Shown here in pieces: positions 52,029-63,557 of a stretch of 64,000 nucleotides of DNA. A program made the position numbers and the translations under genes. The DNA lies in assembly GCA_039621445.1 (NCBI GenBank), contig CP154954.1, forward strand, positions 18,171,410 to 18,235,409, in the 5' to 3' direction. This DNA comes from Euglena gracilis (Eukaryota; Euglenida; Euglenophyceae; Euglenales). The notes beneath the pieces are model-generated. The model saw nothing but the letters and a program-made list of their open reading frames with translations, was not told the DNA's origin and ran no database searches. Each line of letters starts with the position of its first letter. Position 1 is the stretch's first letter.

Positions 52029-52830
52029 GTGCCCGAAACAGGGCGCCGGGGGGGGGGTGAAGAAACACTCATTTTTGGCTCAAAATACACTTTTTCCGGG
52101 TCTGGGGAGCCAAAAAAACAGCGTTTTGTTGTGTTTTTTTTTGACCCGAAAATGACCGAAAGTGAGTGAGTGGGTTGACAGCCCAGAACGGGGCGCTGGC
52201 GGGTCGAAAAACGCTCATTTTTCGGCCCAAAAACAGTTTTTCTGGGTCCGGTAGACCAAGAAAAAACATCGTTTCGGGCAAAAAGATTTTCTCCGATTTT
52301 TTCCGACTTGTTTGACCCGAAAATGACCCAAAGTCAATGGGTTGGCAGCCCAAAACAGGGCGCTGGCGGGTCGAAAACCGCCCATTTTCGGCCCAAAAAC
52401 AGTTTTTCTGGGTTCAGGAGGCCAAAAAACATCGTTTCGGGCCAAAAAAAATTTCTCGATTTTTTTTCGACTTTTTTTGACCCGGTTTTGACCCAAAGTC
52501 AATGGGTTGGCAGCCCAAAACGGGGCGGCGGGTCGAAAAACGCTCATTTTCGGCTCAAAAACAGTTTTTCTGGGTTCAGGAGGCCAAAAAACACCGTTCT
52601 GGGCAAAATTTTTTTTCGATTTTTTTTCGACTTTTTTGACCCATGATGCCCTTCCTGGGTCATGATGCGCATCATAGGTCATGATGGGCATCATGGCCAT
52701 CACGGGTCATGATGGCCATGATGGTCGAAAAACGCCCATTTTCGGCTCGAAAACCCTTTTTCCGGGTCCGGGAGGCCAAAAAGCATGGTTTTGGGTAAAA
52801 AATTTTTCGATATTTTTCGCCTTTTTTGGC
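52029..52830. repeat. Tandem array, about 160-bp unit, 4 to 5 copies
   Basis: Units start GCCC(A/G)(A/G)AAC(A/G)GGGCG..., continue AAAAACAGTTTTTCTGGGTC and 'aaaaacatcgtttcgggc' and end 'gacccaaagtcaatgggttg'. Several frames are open, so ORFs of 90-160 codons on both strands are repeat products. It closes with CATGATG(G/C) palindromes at 52640-52725. Confidence 0.85.
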
Positions 52831-53012
52831 CGAAAGTCCACCAGTGGAAAAAGTGTACAAAATGGCCAAAATCGGCCGAAAAACGGCCGTATCTCGGGCT
52901 ACGCGAACAGTTGTGGGAAAATCAAAATACCAGTGGATGGGGCGTTCCAACAAGGGCTTCAAATTTGGTCTCTGGACATTTCCTTTGATTTTGCTTCATT
53001 TTGGAGATATTT

Positions 53013-55440
53013 TAAAAACGTGTTCAGCCCGCCAAATGCCTGCCCTGAAATTCGTGGTCATGAACACGTTTTCCATGAGGGCATCTGTGGCAATGACACG
53101 TTTTCCATTAAGGCATCTGTGGTCAGGCACGTTTTCCATTAAGGCATCTGTGGCAATGACACGTTTTCCATTAGGGCATCTGTGGCAATGGCATGTTTTC
53201 CATTAGGGCATCTGTGGCAACGGCACGTTTTCCATTAGGGCATCTGTGGCAATCACGTGTCGTCCGAAATCGTCCGAAAATGCATTTTGCGAAATCGATC
53301 GACGATCGCGAGCGGATCTCTGGCTGTGAAAGTTGTTCAGGAACAAACTCACCCCTCGATCGAAAACTCTTTTCATCAGACGACTAGTGGTGACGACCAA
53401 ATTCAGCCACGCCGCTTGGTACTCTTACCTCCGCCCCCCCCCGAGCTGCCCCCCCCCCCCCCCCGAGCTATTCCCATAGGGGGGACGGGAATAGCTCACT
53501 GTCATAGCACTTTTTATAAAGAACTTCCCAAAAAAGTGCTCAAAAATCGACGTTTTTGGGACAGCCATAGAACAGGAAAGGTCTCCCCCCTTAGTTCTTA
53601 GTCTATGTCCTTAGTCCAAAGAGGACACAAATTGTTTGGTTTCAGCAAATCCATTCAGAAGGGGGAAAATACACAAGGCAATGCATTTTAGGTCCACATT
53701 GAGGGGAAACGGGCTGGCCCAGCAGTCCAACTGCAAAGAAACATCGGACACTTTTTCAGATTTGGGGAGTTGGATCCAATGTGCACAACGTAAAGCTATC
53801 TAACCGGTATAAAATGAACTCTGGAACGGTTCAAGAATCGAGGGGTGGTACCTTTGCCGGCCTGGAACCCTTGTGTTATCGTTGGTGCCGGCCATCGTCA
53901 TATGGGTGGTGTTCATGGATCTAATGACGTCGTCCGTGGACCTGCTGCGCAGCACCACCCACGACTCGATGGACGTCATGGCACAAAATATTCAGCAGTT
54001 GCTGATGTCCAGGTTGAGGTCTTTTTGCTCTTTGCAACTTTTGGTGCATGGCTTGATCCCCCCGCGGGGGGGGGGGGTTGGCTTGTACTCTGGAGCAGTG
54101 GTTTACCCCTTTTTTTGATGTTTAATTTGCCAAATGATGGAGGAAGGGAAGGAAGGGAGGAAGGGAATGAAGTGAATGCCAAAATGTCATTTTGGAGGAA
54201 TTTGGGGGGCTTTGTACCTCTTGATAACCAACCACCCAAGTTGCGGTGTTCAAGAGTGAATTTGAATTTGAACCCACAGCAGTGCGGGAAAAAAAGAACT
54301 TCCCAAATTTTGTCCAACATTGGAGAAAGGGGGTTGAGCGAAAAGCTGGGGAACCCCCAACTCATACATTTACTTCCAACCCCTTTCCCACCCCCTCCCC
54401 CAATGGATTTCATTCTTGAGGTTCTGGAGGAATTTGACTGCTTGGCATCCAGATTCTGAAATGGAAATCATTCAAGCAAAAAGACAATTGGAACCTGAAA
54501 CCTGTTGGTGTATCAAGCGATTGAAAAGTTTGACACCCACATCACGGAGGGCGAGAGGGAGTTTTCAAAAATCACTTTTTGACAAATGTGCTTAAAAATG
54601 ACCATTTTTTGCGAACATCCAAAAAAAAGTTGCCAAAAATGACCCCCTTGGGGTTGCCCGAGGGTCGGGTATGGGAATAGCTCGGGTCCCCCCCCCCCCC
54701 CCAAGCTGTCCCGGGGACGGGAGTAGCTCGGGGGGGGGTATGGTATTTCCTGTCACTGGGAAATCCTAATTTCACAATTCTTGTACCTCCCTGGACCCCA
54801 GATGCCCTCGATTCGAAGACAAAAATCGTTTCTGTATGGTTTGTTAAGCATTTTAAACCAAGCAGCACCAAAAACCACCACAAATTTCGACTAAGATTCT
54901 GGCCGATCCGACGATTGTGAGCGTATCTCGGGCTTCGTGCAACGTTAGGGTACCAAGTTACCCCTCGATCGAAAGCTCTTTTCAACAGACGGCCAGCGGT
55001 GGTCATCAGATTTTTCCACGCTTCACGGTGCTCACAAAGTTTGCCGTGCGTTTAGGTATGGGGGGAGGGGTAACACGTTTTCCATTAGGGCATCTGTGGC
55101 AATGACACGTTTTCCATTAAGGCATCTGTGGTCAGGCACGTTTTCCATTAAGGCATCTGTGGCAATGACACATCTTCCATTAAGGCATCTGTGGTCAGGC
55201 ACGTTTTCCATTAGGGCGCCGTTTTTTGGGTCTGAATTTCATATTTTCGCGTTTTTGACCCCTTGCGTGACTCATGACCATGAATTTCAGGGCAGGCATT
55301 TGGCGGGCTCTGAACACGTTTTTAAACAAATTGTGGTTGAGCCCAGATTTCAGCCTGAAAACGTGTTCAGGGGGCCCCCTTCAGGAGCCCCCTCCTGAAC
55401 ACGTTTTCAGGCTGAAATCTGGGCTCAGCCACAATTTGTG
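53013..55440 (-). mobile_element. Composite palindrome/TIR element enclosing a cyclase exon
   Basis: The left TIR AAAAACGTGTTCAGCCCGCC (53013) with tandem ACGTTTTCCATTAGGGCATC units to 53253, and an oppositely oriented right TIR (55267-55322) preceded by matching tandem units (55072-55215) and followed by the 55326-55439 hairpin, reproduce the two ends of the family. A remnant of the ORF start (CAAAGTTTGCCGTGCGTTTA, minus) is at 55035. Instead of the rest of the ORF, the interior holds two diverged direct repeats of about 130 bp (53270-53420 and 54905-55035), C/G-run blocks, and the cyclase exon at 53865-54012. Confidence 0.5.
53865..54012 (+). CDS. Adenylyl cyclase paralogue, first-membrane exon
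   Basis: Plus frame TLVLSLVPAIVIWVVFMDLM, then TSSVDLLRSTTHDSMDVMAQ and NIQQLLMS, ending at donor CAG|GTTGAG. Clearly homologous, codon by codon, to the exon at 24385-24540, with many third-position differences and no frame-breaking change; flanking introns are unrelated. No other exon of this second gene is recognised in the window. Either it is the first exon of a plus-strand gene running beyond 64 kb, or a captured exon inside the surrounding TIR pair. Confidence 0.75.
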
Positions 55441-55789
55441 TGTAGAAAATTGACATTTTTTGGCCGAAATGGCAGAGTCCAAAGGGGGGGGGGGCTTATC
55501 CAGGGGGGGGGGCGGGCCAATCCTACCCAGTTTGGACCCCTTCGCGCGTGAATAACTCGGGCCTGGCGGGGAGTTGGGGGTCAAACCCAGGTTTTCAGAA
55601 AATTCAGAAACTAGAAATCCAGTCGCTCGCGACTGAAATTTTTTTTTTCCGGAACGGGGCCGGGATCATGGTGATAATCCGCCGGTTCCCGAGGTGGCCC
55701 CGAGGGGGGGGGGTCGGGGGGGGGGGGTCCCCCGGTGGTAAGCTTCGCTCTTACCCTAAAGGGATAAGAGCTCAGCGACCCCCCATATA

Positions 55790-55985
55790 AGACCCCCTGG
55801 GATTTTGGCTCCCGAGGGAGGGTCAACCTTCGGCTTCTCAGCATCTTGCTGGTACACCGCAAGAGCAGCCAGGAACACTTCCGTCTTAGGGGGAGGTGGC
55901 AAAAGGCCATTCACAAAGTTTGCCGTGCGTTTGGCCATGGGGGGAGGGCTGTGCGGGAAAAAAGGGGGGTAACACGTTTTCCATT
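55790..55985 (-). pseudogene. 5' fragment of the PHD-like element ORF
   Basis: Minus: MAKRTANFVNGLLPPPP, then KTEVFLAALAVYQQDAEKPK, breaking off after VDPPS. A GTTACCCC / ACGTTTTCCATT remnant of the tandem unit lies upstream. This part of the ORF is complete here and in copy 1 but deleted from copy 2. Confidence 0.7.
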
Positions 55986-56599
55986 GGAGATCAGGCGGTG
56001 AACTTTGGGTTTTTCGGGCGGGACCCCCCCCCACCCCCCCTCTTCATTGGAAATACATGGACGAACTTCACCGGTGGAGCTTTGGCAGGGGGGGGGGGGG
56101 GGGGGCCCCGAGGACAGTTTTTTTTTTTGCATTTTTTTGCACTTTTTGCTGTACTGTCTCAACACAGGGGGGGGGGAGGGTCCTGGTAAACTGCCAACCC
56201 CCCCTCAAAAATTGGCCAAAACCCGGCGCCGGAAAAAAATTTTAGGGCCTTTTTTTTGGTCTAAAAAGGCCATTTTTGGTGACAAAATGTTCATCTGTCT
56301 CGGGGGGGTCGGCACTAGGACTAGGGGGGGGATCCCAAAAATACAAACTGTACAGGGGGGGGGAGGGGGGGGTCCCCAAAAAACCCCAACTGTACTGCCG
56401 TCGCCCCGGTGAACTTCACCGGTGAACTTCACCGGTGAAGTTCACCGGTGAGGTTTCTCCATGAAATTCCTTTAGGGGCGGGGCCCCCAACCCCCCCCCC
56501 CCACCCCTCTAACCTCGATTAGGGCATCTGTGGCACTGACAAGTTTTCCATCCGTGCATCTGTTGCAATGACATGTTATCCAGGGGTGGGGGTGGTGGT

Positions 56600-57030
56600 T
56601 GTGGATCCCTCCGGTGAGAGTTCACCGGTGAAGAGTCACCGGGCTGGAGGGGGGGGTACTTTCGGCGGTGAAGTTCACCGGTGAAGTTCACCGGTGAACT
56701 TCACCGTTTTGATGGTTGGGGGTGAAATTTTCACTGGTACAATTTTGCTCCTTTCCTCTCAAAATGGTCATTTTGAGGTTGATGCTTCATGGAATTTTAT
56801 CGAAATTTCCGAAAACTTGCCCAAAGTGCCATTTTTGGCCATTTTTGGCCAAAAAAGTACTCTCTTGGTGAACTTCACTGGTGAAATTCACCGATGGGTT
56901 AGGCAGAGGGGGGGGGGAGGGGGTCCGGGACCCCCCCGGTGAACTTTCAAACGGTGAACTTCACCATAGGGGGGGGGGAGGGGAGGTCAAAATGACCAAA
57001 GTCTACTGCCTGATCTCCCATGCCCCCCCC
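56600..57030 (+). repeat. Dispersed repeat R2, near-identical inverted partner of 21480-21910
   Basis: Same order of GGTGAACTTCACC palindromes, core and G-run junctions as the 21.5 kb copy, in reverse orientation. The high similarity, including homopolymer positions, suggests recent amplification. Confidence 0.8.
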
Positions 57031-57044
57031 CCCATATAAGACCG

Positions 57045-57475
57045 CACCTTGCTGGCACAGGGCAACACGAAGAAAAAGTCTGGCTCCGTAGGTGCAGAGC
57101 TTGCTGTTGCCAACTGTTTGGAGTTCGCCAAACTGTGTCAACATCGGCAAGCATCTTATCCTGAGCTGGATGATTTCTTTGTTGCCTTGACGAGATGGGA
57201 GCTGGAACCCAGCCTGTTGTTCGATGAGGCGAGCGTCATTGAACAATGTGTGGCTCAATGTGAGCAGCAGTCGGGAACTATGTTCGTTTCAGGGAATCGT
57301 TCACAACCTCTTTTCATACATACGTGAATGCCCTCGCTCGGGCATTCCGCAAAACCACGACCGAGGGAGTTGTGTTGCCTTCTGCAGAGTGTTTACAGAT
57401 GCCCTAATGGAAAACGTGTTCATGATCACGAATTTCAGGGCAGGCATTTGGCGGGCTGAACACATTTTTAACAAG
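57045..57475 (+). pseudogene. 3' fragment of the PHD-like element with one TIR
   Basis: Plus frame GNTKKKSGSVGAELAVANCL, then EFAKLCQHRQASYPELDDFF up to EQCVAQCEQQSG, then foreign sequence. It ends with one tandem unit (GATGCCCTAATGGAAAACGT) and a TIR (57416-57475). The Cys/His end of the ORF is absent. Confidence 0.7.
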
Positions 57476-57714
57476 TCGGTTGCTTTGAGTCCAGAAACCA
57501 AACACCCCATAAAGCCGCGTTTCTGGACTCAAGGCAGACCGACTTGTGGGGGGGGGGGGAAAGGTCGAAGCGAACAAGTGCCGATTTTTCAGCTGTTTTC
57601 TTGGAGGGTGCCAGATTCTAAAATTTGGTTGAAAATGGGGGGAGATCGGGATGGCGCTGTATTGCTGTCTGTTTTCCCCGTTCAGGGTGGCATTTCCTGT
57701 CCTTTCTTGACCCC

Positions 57715-58025
57715 TGAAACCGTGTATGGGGGCTCCACCCAAACCGGTGTCCCAGACACCGGTTCGGGTGGGGCGAGGTACGCGGGGGACGTCCAGGCGA
57801 TTGGCTTCTGTGATCGTTGCGGCTGTGGCACAACAGTGCTTGCCTAGCATTTCCTCCACTCATTCATGCATTCATGTCCCTGTTCTTTGGAAATGACTCC
57901 CAGCCAGGGACACAGACCCGGGCGGGAAATTTCTGCTCGAGTCTGTGCCCCAGACACAGGCTCGGCCGTGAGTCTAGAGACTCAAAAAATGTGTCCCAGA
58001 CGCTGGTTCAGGTGTGAAGGCGTGG
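57715..58025. repeat. CCGGTTCGGG / CTCGG hairpins
   Basis: 57738-57772: ACCGGTGTCCCAGACACCGGT. 57895-57985: a weaker stem with CAGACCCGGGCGGGAAATTT and GTCTGTGCCCCAGACACAGG. A related set with GACTC(A/T)TGCCCGAG words is at 59060-59160. All belong to the loose 26.2 kb palindrome group. Confidence 0.6.
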
Positions 58026-58084
58026 ACACATTAATTGATCAATTGGGTTGATTGATTCATTGATTAACTGATTGAGTTTCACCT

Positions 58085-58400
58085 TCTCAGGGCATCAAAT
58101 ATTTATTGAGCAGCAAGCTCACATTGCCATGGCACGGGGTCCCTTGTGGGCTGAGTTCTCAGAGAAGTTGGAAGACTTCAAAAATGCCGAAAAGAACGCA
58201 AGGGTGTTGTTGCTGCAAGGGCAGAGATGTGCCTTCTTTGCTCTGAAGTTGGCTGTGCCGCAAACTTTGACTTTCACAGCACCCAGTATCCAAGAACGAA
58301 GATTGATGGATCTTTTTTGCAATGCTGCACTGGACACTAAAATGAGATACTGTGCGCGTGTGCGTGTGTCTGTGGTGCGCTGTGTGCAAATCCTTGGTAT
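58085..58400 (+). CDS. Exon candidate, unassigned
   Basis: Plus frame: HQIFIEQQAHIAMARGPLWA, then EFSEKLEDFKNAEKNARVLL and FTAPSIQERRLMDLFCNAAL. Helical, charged and protein-like over about 90 codons. Acceptor CTTCTCAG precedes it at about 58090. A plus-strand frame at 58545-58705 (AFEAAHNAMKSRHAAFEARL) may be a second exon. No domain recognised. Confidence 0.5.
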
Positions 58401-59950
58401 GACCCACTTGGGCGATCCTGCCCCTTGGGGAAGGGGGTTTTGTTCCTCAGGGGAAGGGGATTTTGTTCTTCATTTCAAAACATTGTTAGTTCAAGGTTTG
58501 ATTTTCCCTCGCCTCACGAAGTTTTTTTACCCCCAAAGACTCCATCCATTGGCCTTTGCATTCGAAGCAGCGCACAATGCAATGAAATCCCGACATGCGG
58601 CATTTGAAGCACGCCTTGAAGCTAAACAGGCAACAGACCATCGATTGCATCTGGACATGAGCTTTGCAGCCAGTGGTCAAAAGCCCTTCATTTGTGGACT
58701 GGAGTGAGAATGTGTTCGCAGTCACATCCATATCAACAACATATTTCCCTCCATTGTTGTGGTCAGGGGTCCGGTGAGAAAGGTTGGCCGGAAATAAAGG
58801 GGGGGGGAGTTTGTTGACCCTCTGTTGAAACGTGGTAAATTTGATGGAGTTTTTGGAACCTCCACACAAACTTACCAAACTCTAAGCACAATTTGAGCTC
58901 GGGCACAATATTTTTTTTACCAAACCTCACAATTCAAAAGCGGGTCAAACACCTGAAAAAACTCAGAAATGAAAAACCTGGGGGGTAAGGAAAGTGGTAT
59001 TTACCCCCCAGTTTTCAAGAAATTTCCAAAAAAAAGGCCAAAAAATGAGGCATAAACCCAGACTCATGCCCGAGCCGGGGTCTTGGACCCGTACTCGGGC
59101 GGGAATTTCTCACCCAAGTCCGGGTCCTAGATCCCGGCTCTGGCGTGAGTCTGGGGTTGAGGGAATTCCTTCCAAATGTGTCCGAGGACAGTTTCAAAAA
59201 TACCAAAAATGCCACATTTTGTTTACAAAAGTGCCAAAATCCCAAGAGCCAACCCCAAAATTCATTGTGCCCCAAATGCCAAAGTTTATTTTCCCAAAGT
59301 GCCAAAAAAAAGCTAAATGTTGGTTACTAAAGTGCCATCAATGCCGAACTTTGGTTGCCATTGCTAAAAATGCAAAATGTTGGTTGTGAAAGTGCTGGAA
59401 ATGCAAATACCAAAGAGATTTTTGGTTACCAAAGTGTCCAAACCGGCACTTTGTTCACGACAAAATGCCAAGATTATTTCCCCAAAGTGCCAAAAATGAC
59501 AAACTTGGTCATTTTCCATTTCCAGCTTGCTCACAAATTTTGAGTCCGTTCCAATTTCGCGACCTGAAGGGTCTTAACTCTTTGCCCTAAACAGGGACTC
59601 AGACCAGAACAGTGCCTAGGCCAAGGTTTTAGGGGGCACGGCGCTTTCGGCTTCTCAGGGGAGCGCTCCCCTAACTCTTGACCTAAACACAGTTCTTGGC
59701 ATAAAGACCTCTGCCAATTTTACCAAACTCACAACCTTGAGATCCCACAGCCCCCTCCCCTCCCCTGGGGGGGGTTGGCGACAAAAAAATGTGATGAATT
59801 TTTCTCCACTGACCACAATCCCCCTGAAAAACAAAGGGACAAAAAACTCGCCAGGACATCCTAAACAACCCCTCTCCCCAAGTTTTGGACACACTGCATT
59901 TTGGGTGCATGCAAACTTGCCACGACCCCAAGTTTTGGACCCTGCCAGTG

Positions 59951-60090
59951 GCGGAAACACTGGTGGAAGCTGTTGTTACGGAGGCTTTTCAGGCAGTCTG
60001 GTCTGAAGCTTTGCAGCGCGATCTCTGGCAGTTGAAGGAGGTGGAGGACCAGGAGAGTTCAGGGTTGCTTGGGACGCCTTCTTCCTTCAT
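59951..60090 (+). CDS. Exon candidate, helical protein
   Basis: Plus frame VAETLVEAVVTEAFQAVWSE, then ALQRDLWQLKEVEDQESSGL, after acceptor GACCCTGCCAG. A GT-type donor could lie at GAG|GTGGAG (60040). The helical, Ala/Glu/Val-rich pattern loosely resembles the 4.1 kb exon, but I do not claim homology. Confidence 0.5.
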
Positions 60091-60099
60091 CCCCCCAGG

Positions 60100-63000
60100 G
60101 AGGCATTTGTTGGGGAGGGAGCAGTTGGCCCTCCCCCCCACTCACAAGAAAGAGTGGACCCCCCGATTCCCAGGCTCCATCACGTTTGATGTCAGAATTG
60201 GGTTTGGGTCAGGGTTGGGATTAGCGATCAGGGTTCTGGGGTTTAGGCCCAAATTAGGCCTAATTTGGTCCAAATGGTGCCCCAAAATGAAAATGGATTC
60301 CAAACCCTACCTCCTGGAATTAACCCGAATCTTACCCGAAACAGGTGAACTTGCCCCACACAAGTGGCCCCACCCTGGCAGCACACCACCTACTCTCCCC
60401 CCCAGGTTACCCAGAGGCAGGGGCTGCTGAAAAAAGCTTGCCCCTGGTGCCCCCACCAGATTGGCCGCCCCTTGGGCGGCCTCGGACCCCCAAATGGCCA
60501 ATCTGGGGGGGGGGACAATCTTGCACGTTCACCATTTTTGACCAAAATGGCCGATTTGGGAAGTACACCAGATTGTCCCCCCCCTCGAGATTGGCCTTTT
60601 GGGTTTTGTAAGATACCCAGGCCAAATTGGCCGTTTGGTATTCGGAAATTTACCGTGCCAAATTGGCCGTTTTTTGTCATTTTTATACCCGTGAATTGGC
60701 CAAAAATTGGGGGGGAAAACTTGGAAAAAGTTTTACCCCCCCCCCCTTGTCCATTTATTTTCTTTCAAGCATTGGCGACCAATGAATTGCCATTCCTTCT
60801 TTTCCAGGGCCAGTGGACAGTTGATGGCAAAGAATGAGCTGACAATTTTGCCACGTGACTTTTTTGGACAAAGGTTGGGCATGGCAGTTCTTTTCTGACC
60901 TGAAATGCTGAAATAGTAAGGAGGGACGACAGTAACATCGAGTTCCTGTTCAGCGTCTCTTTTTTCAGTAAGCTCACACCCTGCAGCATCCCTGGTTTTA
61001 TGGGCACACAGGGTGGGGGTGGTATTTCAAACCCCCACGGTTGGATTTTGTATTTTTTTTTTTTTTTTGTGTGTTTTGCAAAATTTGTCTTCTTTTGTGT
61101 TCATTTGTGTGTTTTTGTGTTTCCCCCCCCCCGGCAATTTCTCCGTTTCTGCAAGGATTTTTTTTTACTCAGAAAATTCTGCATTTTTATTCCGCCCCGA
61201 TTTTCCCTCAGGCGAAAACGGTTTCTCATTTTTTGTTTTTATCGTATTTTTTGAAGTATGTGAGCAAAATCGAATTAACATTCATCTTAAAAATAGAATT
61301 CTTGTTTCAAAAAAAGCAAAAAGAATTTGTTTTTTGGATGTTTTACATTTTTTTTGCTGTTTTGATCATGCCTTTTCTTTTTTGGAGGAAGAAGAAGAGT
61401 GTCCAAAACATGCCACTATGCATAACAATGTTTTTGAAAACATTTCAACAACTCTGTCAAAAAAGCTCCAAAAACCTTGTTCGTTGGAGTTTTATTCAAA
61501 GTATCAATCCGTTTCAACAACAGGGGCATTTGATGTATTTGGCTATAATCGCCAGATGTTTCATATGCAAGTAGCCCAAGTATTTCCCCTCTCTTCCTCC
61601 CCCCCAGAATTTCCCTCCCATGAAACCCTGAGGGTGGCAAGCATTGGTGGATGAGGAGGAGTCGATGCGCAGGCTCAATGGTTTGCCATTGCCATTGCTT
61701 TATTTTGTTTCCAAAGTCTTCAAGACCAGGCCAAAAAGACACTTTGACAACGAGCACCATCTCATTTCTCTGTGTTTTCTCCGATTGTTTTTCATAGGAG
61801 GGGTGATTGTGCACCACTTCCTGCTTGATCAGCTTGAGTTTTGTGAGTCTGAATGACATCGCTCTTGCAGAGTTTTTATTACCGAATTTAATTCAACTTC
61901 ATTGAATTATTTTTCTTTTGGCCACGAGCAACACCACACACACACGCACAGCCACCCACACCCAACACACAACCATACATGTTCAAGCCGGCACTTTGAG
62001 GAGACCAGAAAAGATCTGCCAGGGTGGACACCACCCATACCCCCCCCCCCCCATAAAGCGACCCCCAACCCGGACATTGGTCCAAAAAAGGCCAAATTTT
62101 GACGGAGCCTTCAAAATAACCCAATTTCAGATTCTTTTCCGATCTGTTCACAAAGAGCTCTCTGAGATCTTTCTAAAAATGCATAAGAAGTTGGCCCAAA
62201 ACTACTAGGTATCTTCCTACCACCATACCCCCCTGATTGACCAGGTTTGCAGAAGTGCTGAGCTCTTTGCATAAAATGGCAATCTGGGGTGATGATGCCT
62301 GCAGGCTCTTGCTTGAGCGTTCGCGGTACCCCACCCCCGGGGGGCACTGAGCTGCAGCTAGTCCGAATTTGGTCAGTGGAATTCCTAGTGGACCCTCCGG
62401 GGGGTATGTTAATGGAATTACACCAGAGTTAATTACACCAATTTACTCACCTGGCCAGGCGGAGCAACAACAAAGCACTGGTGTGAGGGGCACTCACTGG
62501 GCACCAGGCCACTCACCACACAGCAAACTGGGCCAGAAGTGAAGCTAGCACCGGCCATAAACAGACAAGAAGCCTTAGTGCAACTAAGGGTCTCTAAAAT
62601 TTTGACTCCCAAAACTTGCCGAAAATGCCCATTTTTGGCCATTTTTGGTATTTTTTTTTTGGAGCAGAATCATCCAAAAAATAAATATTAAAAATCTCAT
62701 TTTCCCACTGCCGGAGGAATTGTTTTTCCCAGTTGGGGGATCCCTGGACCCCTCCCCCTGGGGGGGGGTCCGGAGTGTAGAGGGGGGGGTTCAGCACAAG
62801 TGGTTGGTTTTCGCGTTAAGTGAGATATTTTGGGGCATTTTGGTGGCAGTTTCTGGATCAAAAATTGATCTTTCCCAAGAATCTGGAAAATGAAGCAGAA
62901 CCAAAGGAAATGTCCGGCAAATGAGGCCATTGGAACGCCCATCTAACCGTATTTTTACTTTCCCGTAACTCCGTACCAAGCCGGAGTGATGGCCATATTT

Positions 63001-63420
63001 ATGCATTTGTTTATTTTATTTTTTTGTTTCTTTTATGGTCACGCGGCCCACCTTTTTTTGCCTGTTTTGAATTAGCCGTTCATCAGCCATTTTAGGACAA
63101 AAAAATCGCCCCCCCCCCAAATGTCTCGAAAATGATGGAATCACTGGAGACCTAAAATATAGCCCTGGAGACCCTTTATCACCCCGCCGTGTAGGCCTCC
63201 AGGGCCAGCTGCACACTTTGTTTTTCTTTGTTAGTTGTTGTTTATTTGAGATTAATTTTTTTTGTATTCTTTATATTTTTAACACACAATTTTATTATTG
63301 AACCTTTTTCATTTATTTTTTTTGCTTTTTTCCCCTGATGTTTTTATTTTGCATTTTTTTGCTTCAATTTGTCTGCCATTCTTTGTATCAGTTTTGATTT
63401 TCCTCCTTTTTTTTTCAAAT
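60100..63420. other. Largely non-coding stretch
   Basis: C/G-run blocks (60490-60600, 60735, 62035, 62750-62780), very T-rich DNA at 61040-61400, and CA-rich sequence at 61930-61985. At 61640-61860 both strands carry weakly protein-like frames (plus: VDEEESMRRLNGLPLPLLYF; minus: NEMVLVVKVSFWPGLEDFGN) that I cannot decide between. Confidence 0.35.
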
Positions 63421-63425
63421 TTCAG

Positions 63426-63557
63426 GGTTTGAATTGTGGTTGTGCTTTTGACACGTATCTGTTGCCCCCCACTGAGACACTGCACAACCCAACGACCTCA
63501 TTGTCTAACACCCAGGCGTTTGTCAAGGGCCCCGGGGAGTCACTGGCTAGCCACTAG
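63426..63557 (+). CDS. Likely terminal exon, unassigned
   Basis: A strong acceptor (T-rich tract then CAAATTTCAG) at 63425, then GLNCGCAFDTYLLPPTETLH and NPTTSLSNTQAFVKGPGESL, ending at TAG (63555-63557). The splice signal is the best in this part of the window. It may end the gene whose exons are at 58.1 and 59.95 kb, but no link is proven. Confidence 0.45.
   Translation, partial: GLNCGCAFDTYLLPPTETLHNPTTSLSNTQAFVKGPGESLASH

Noticed and set aside
53013-53255. A separate solo element end unrelated to 55.3 kb
   Set aside because: Kept as an alternative only: orientation, hairpin position and the ORF-start remnant fit the two ends of one composite element better.
61013-61654. 213-codon plus ORF
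   Set aside because: The N-terminal half is Phe-rich translation of T-runs; only a short C-terminal part looks protein-like and the minus strand is equally open.
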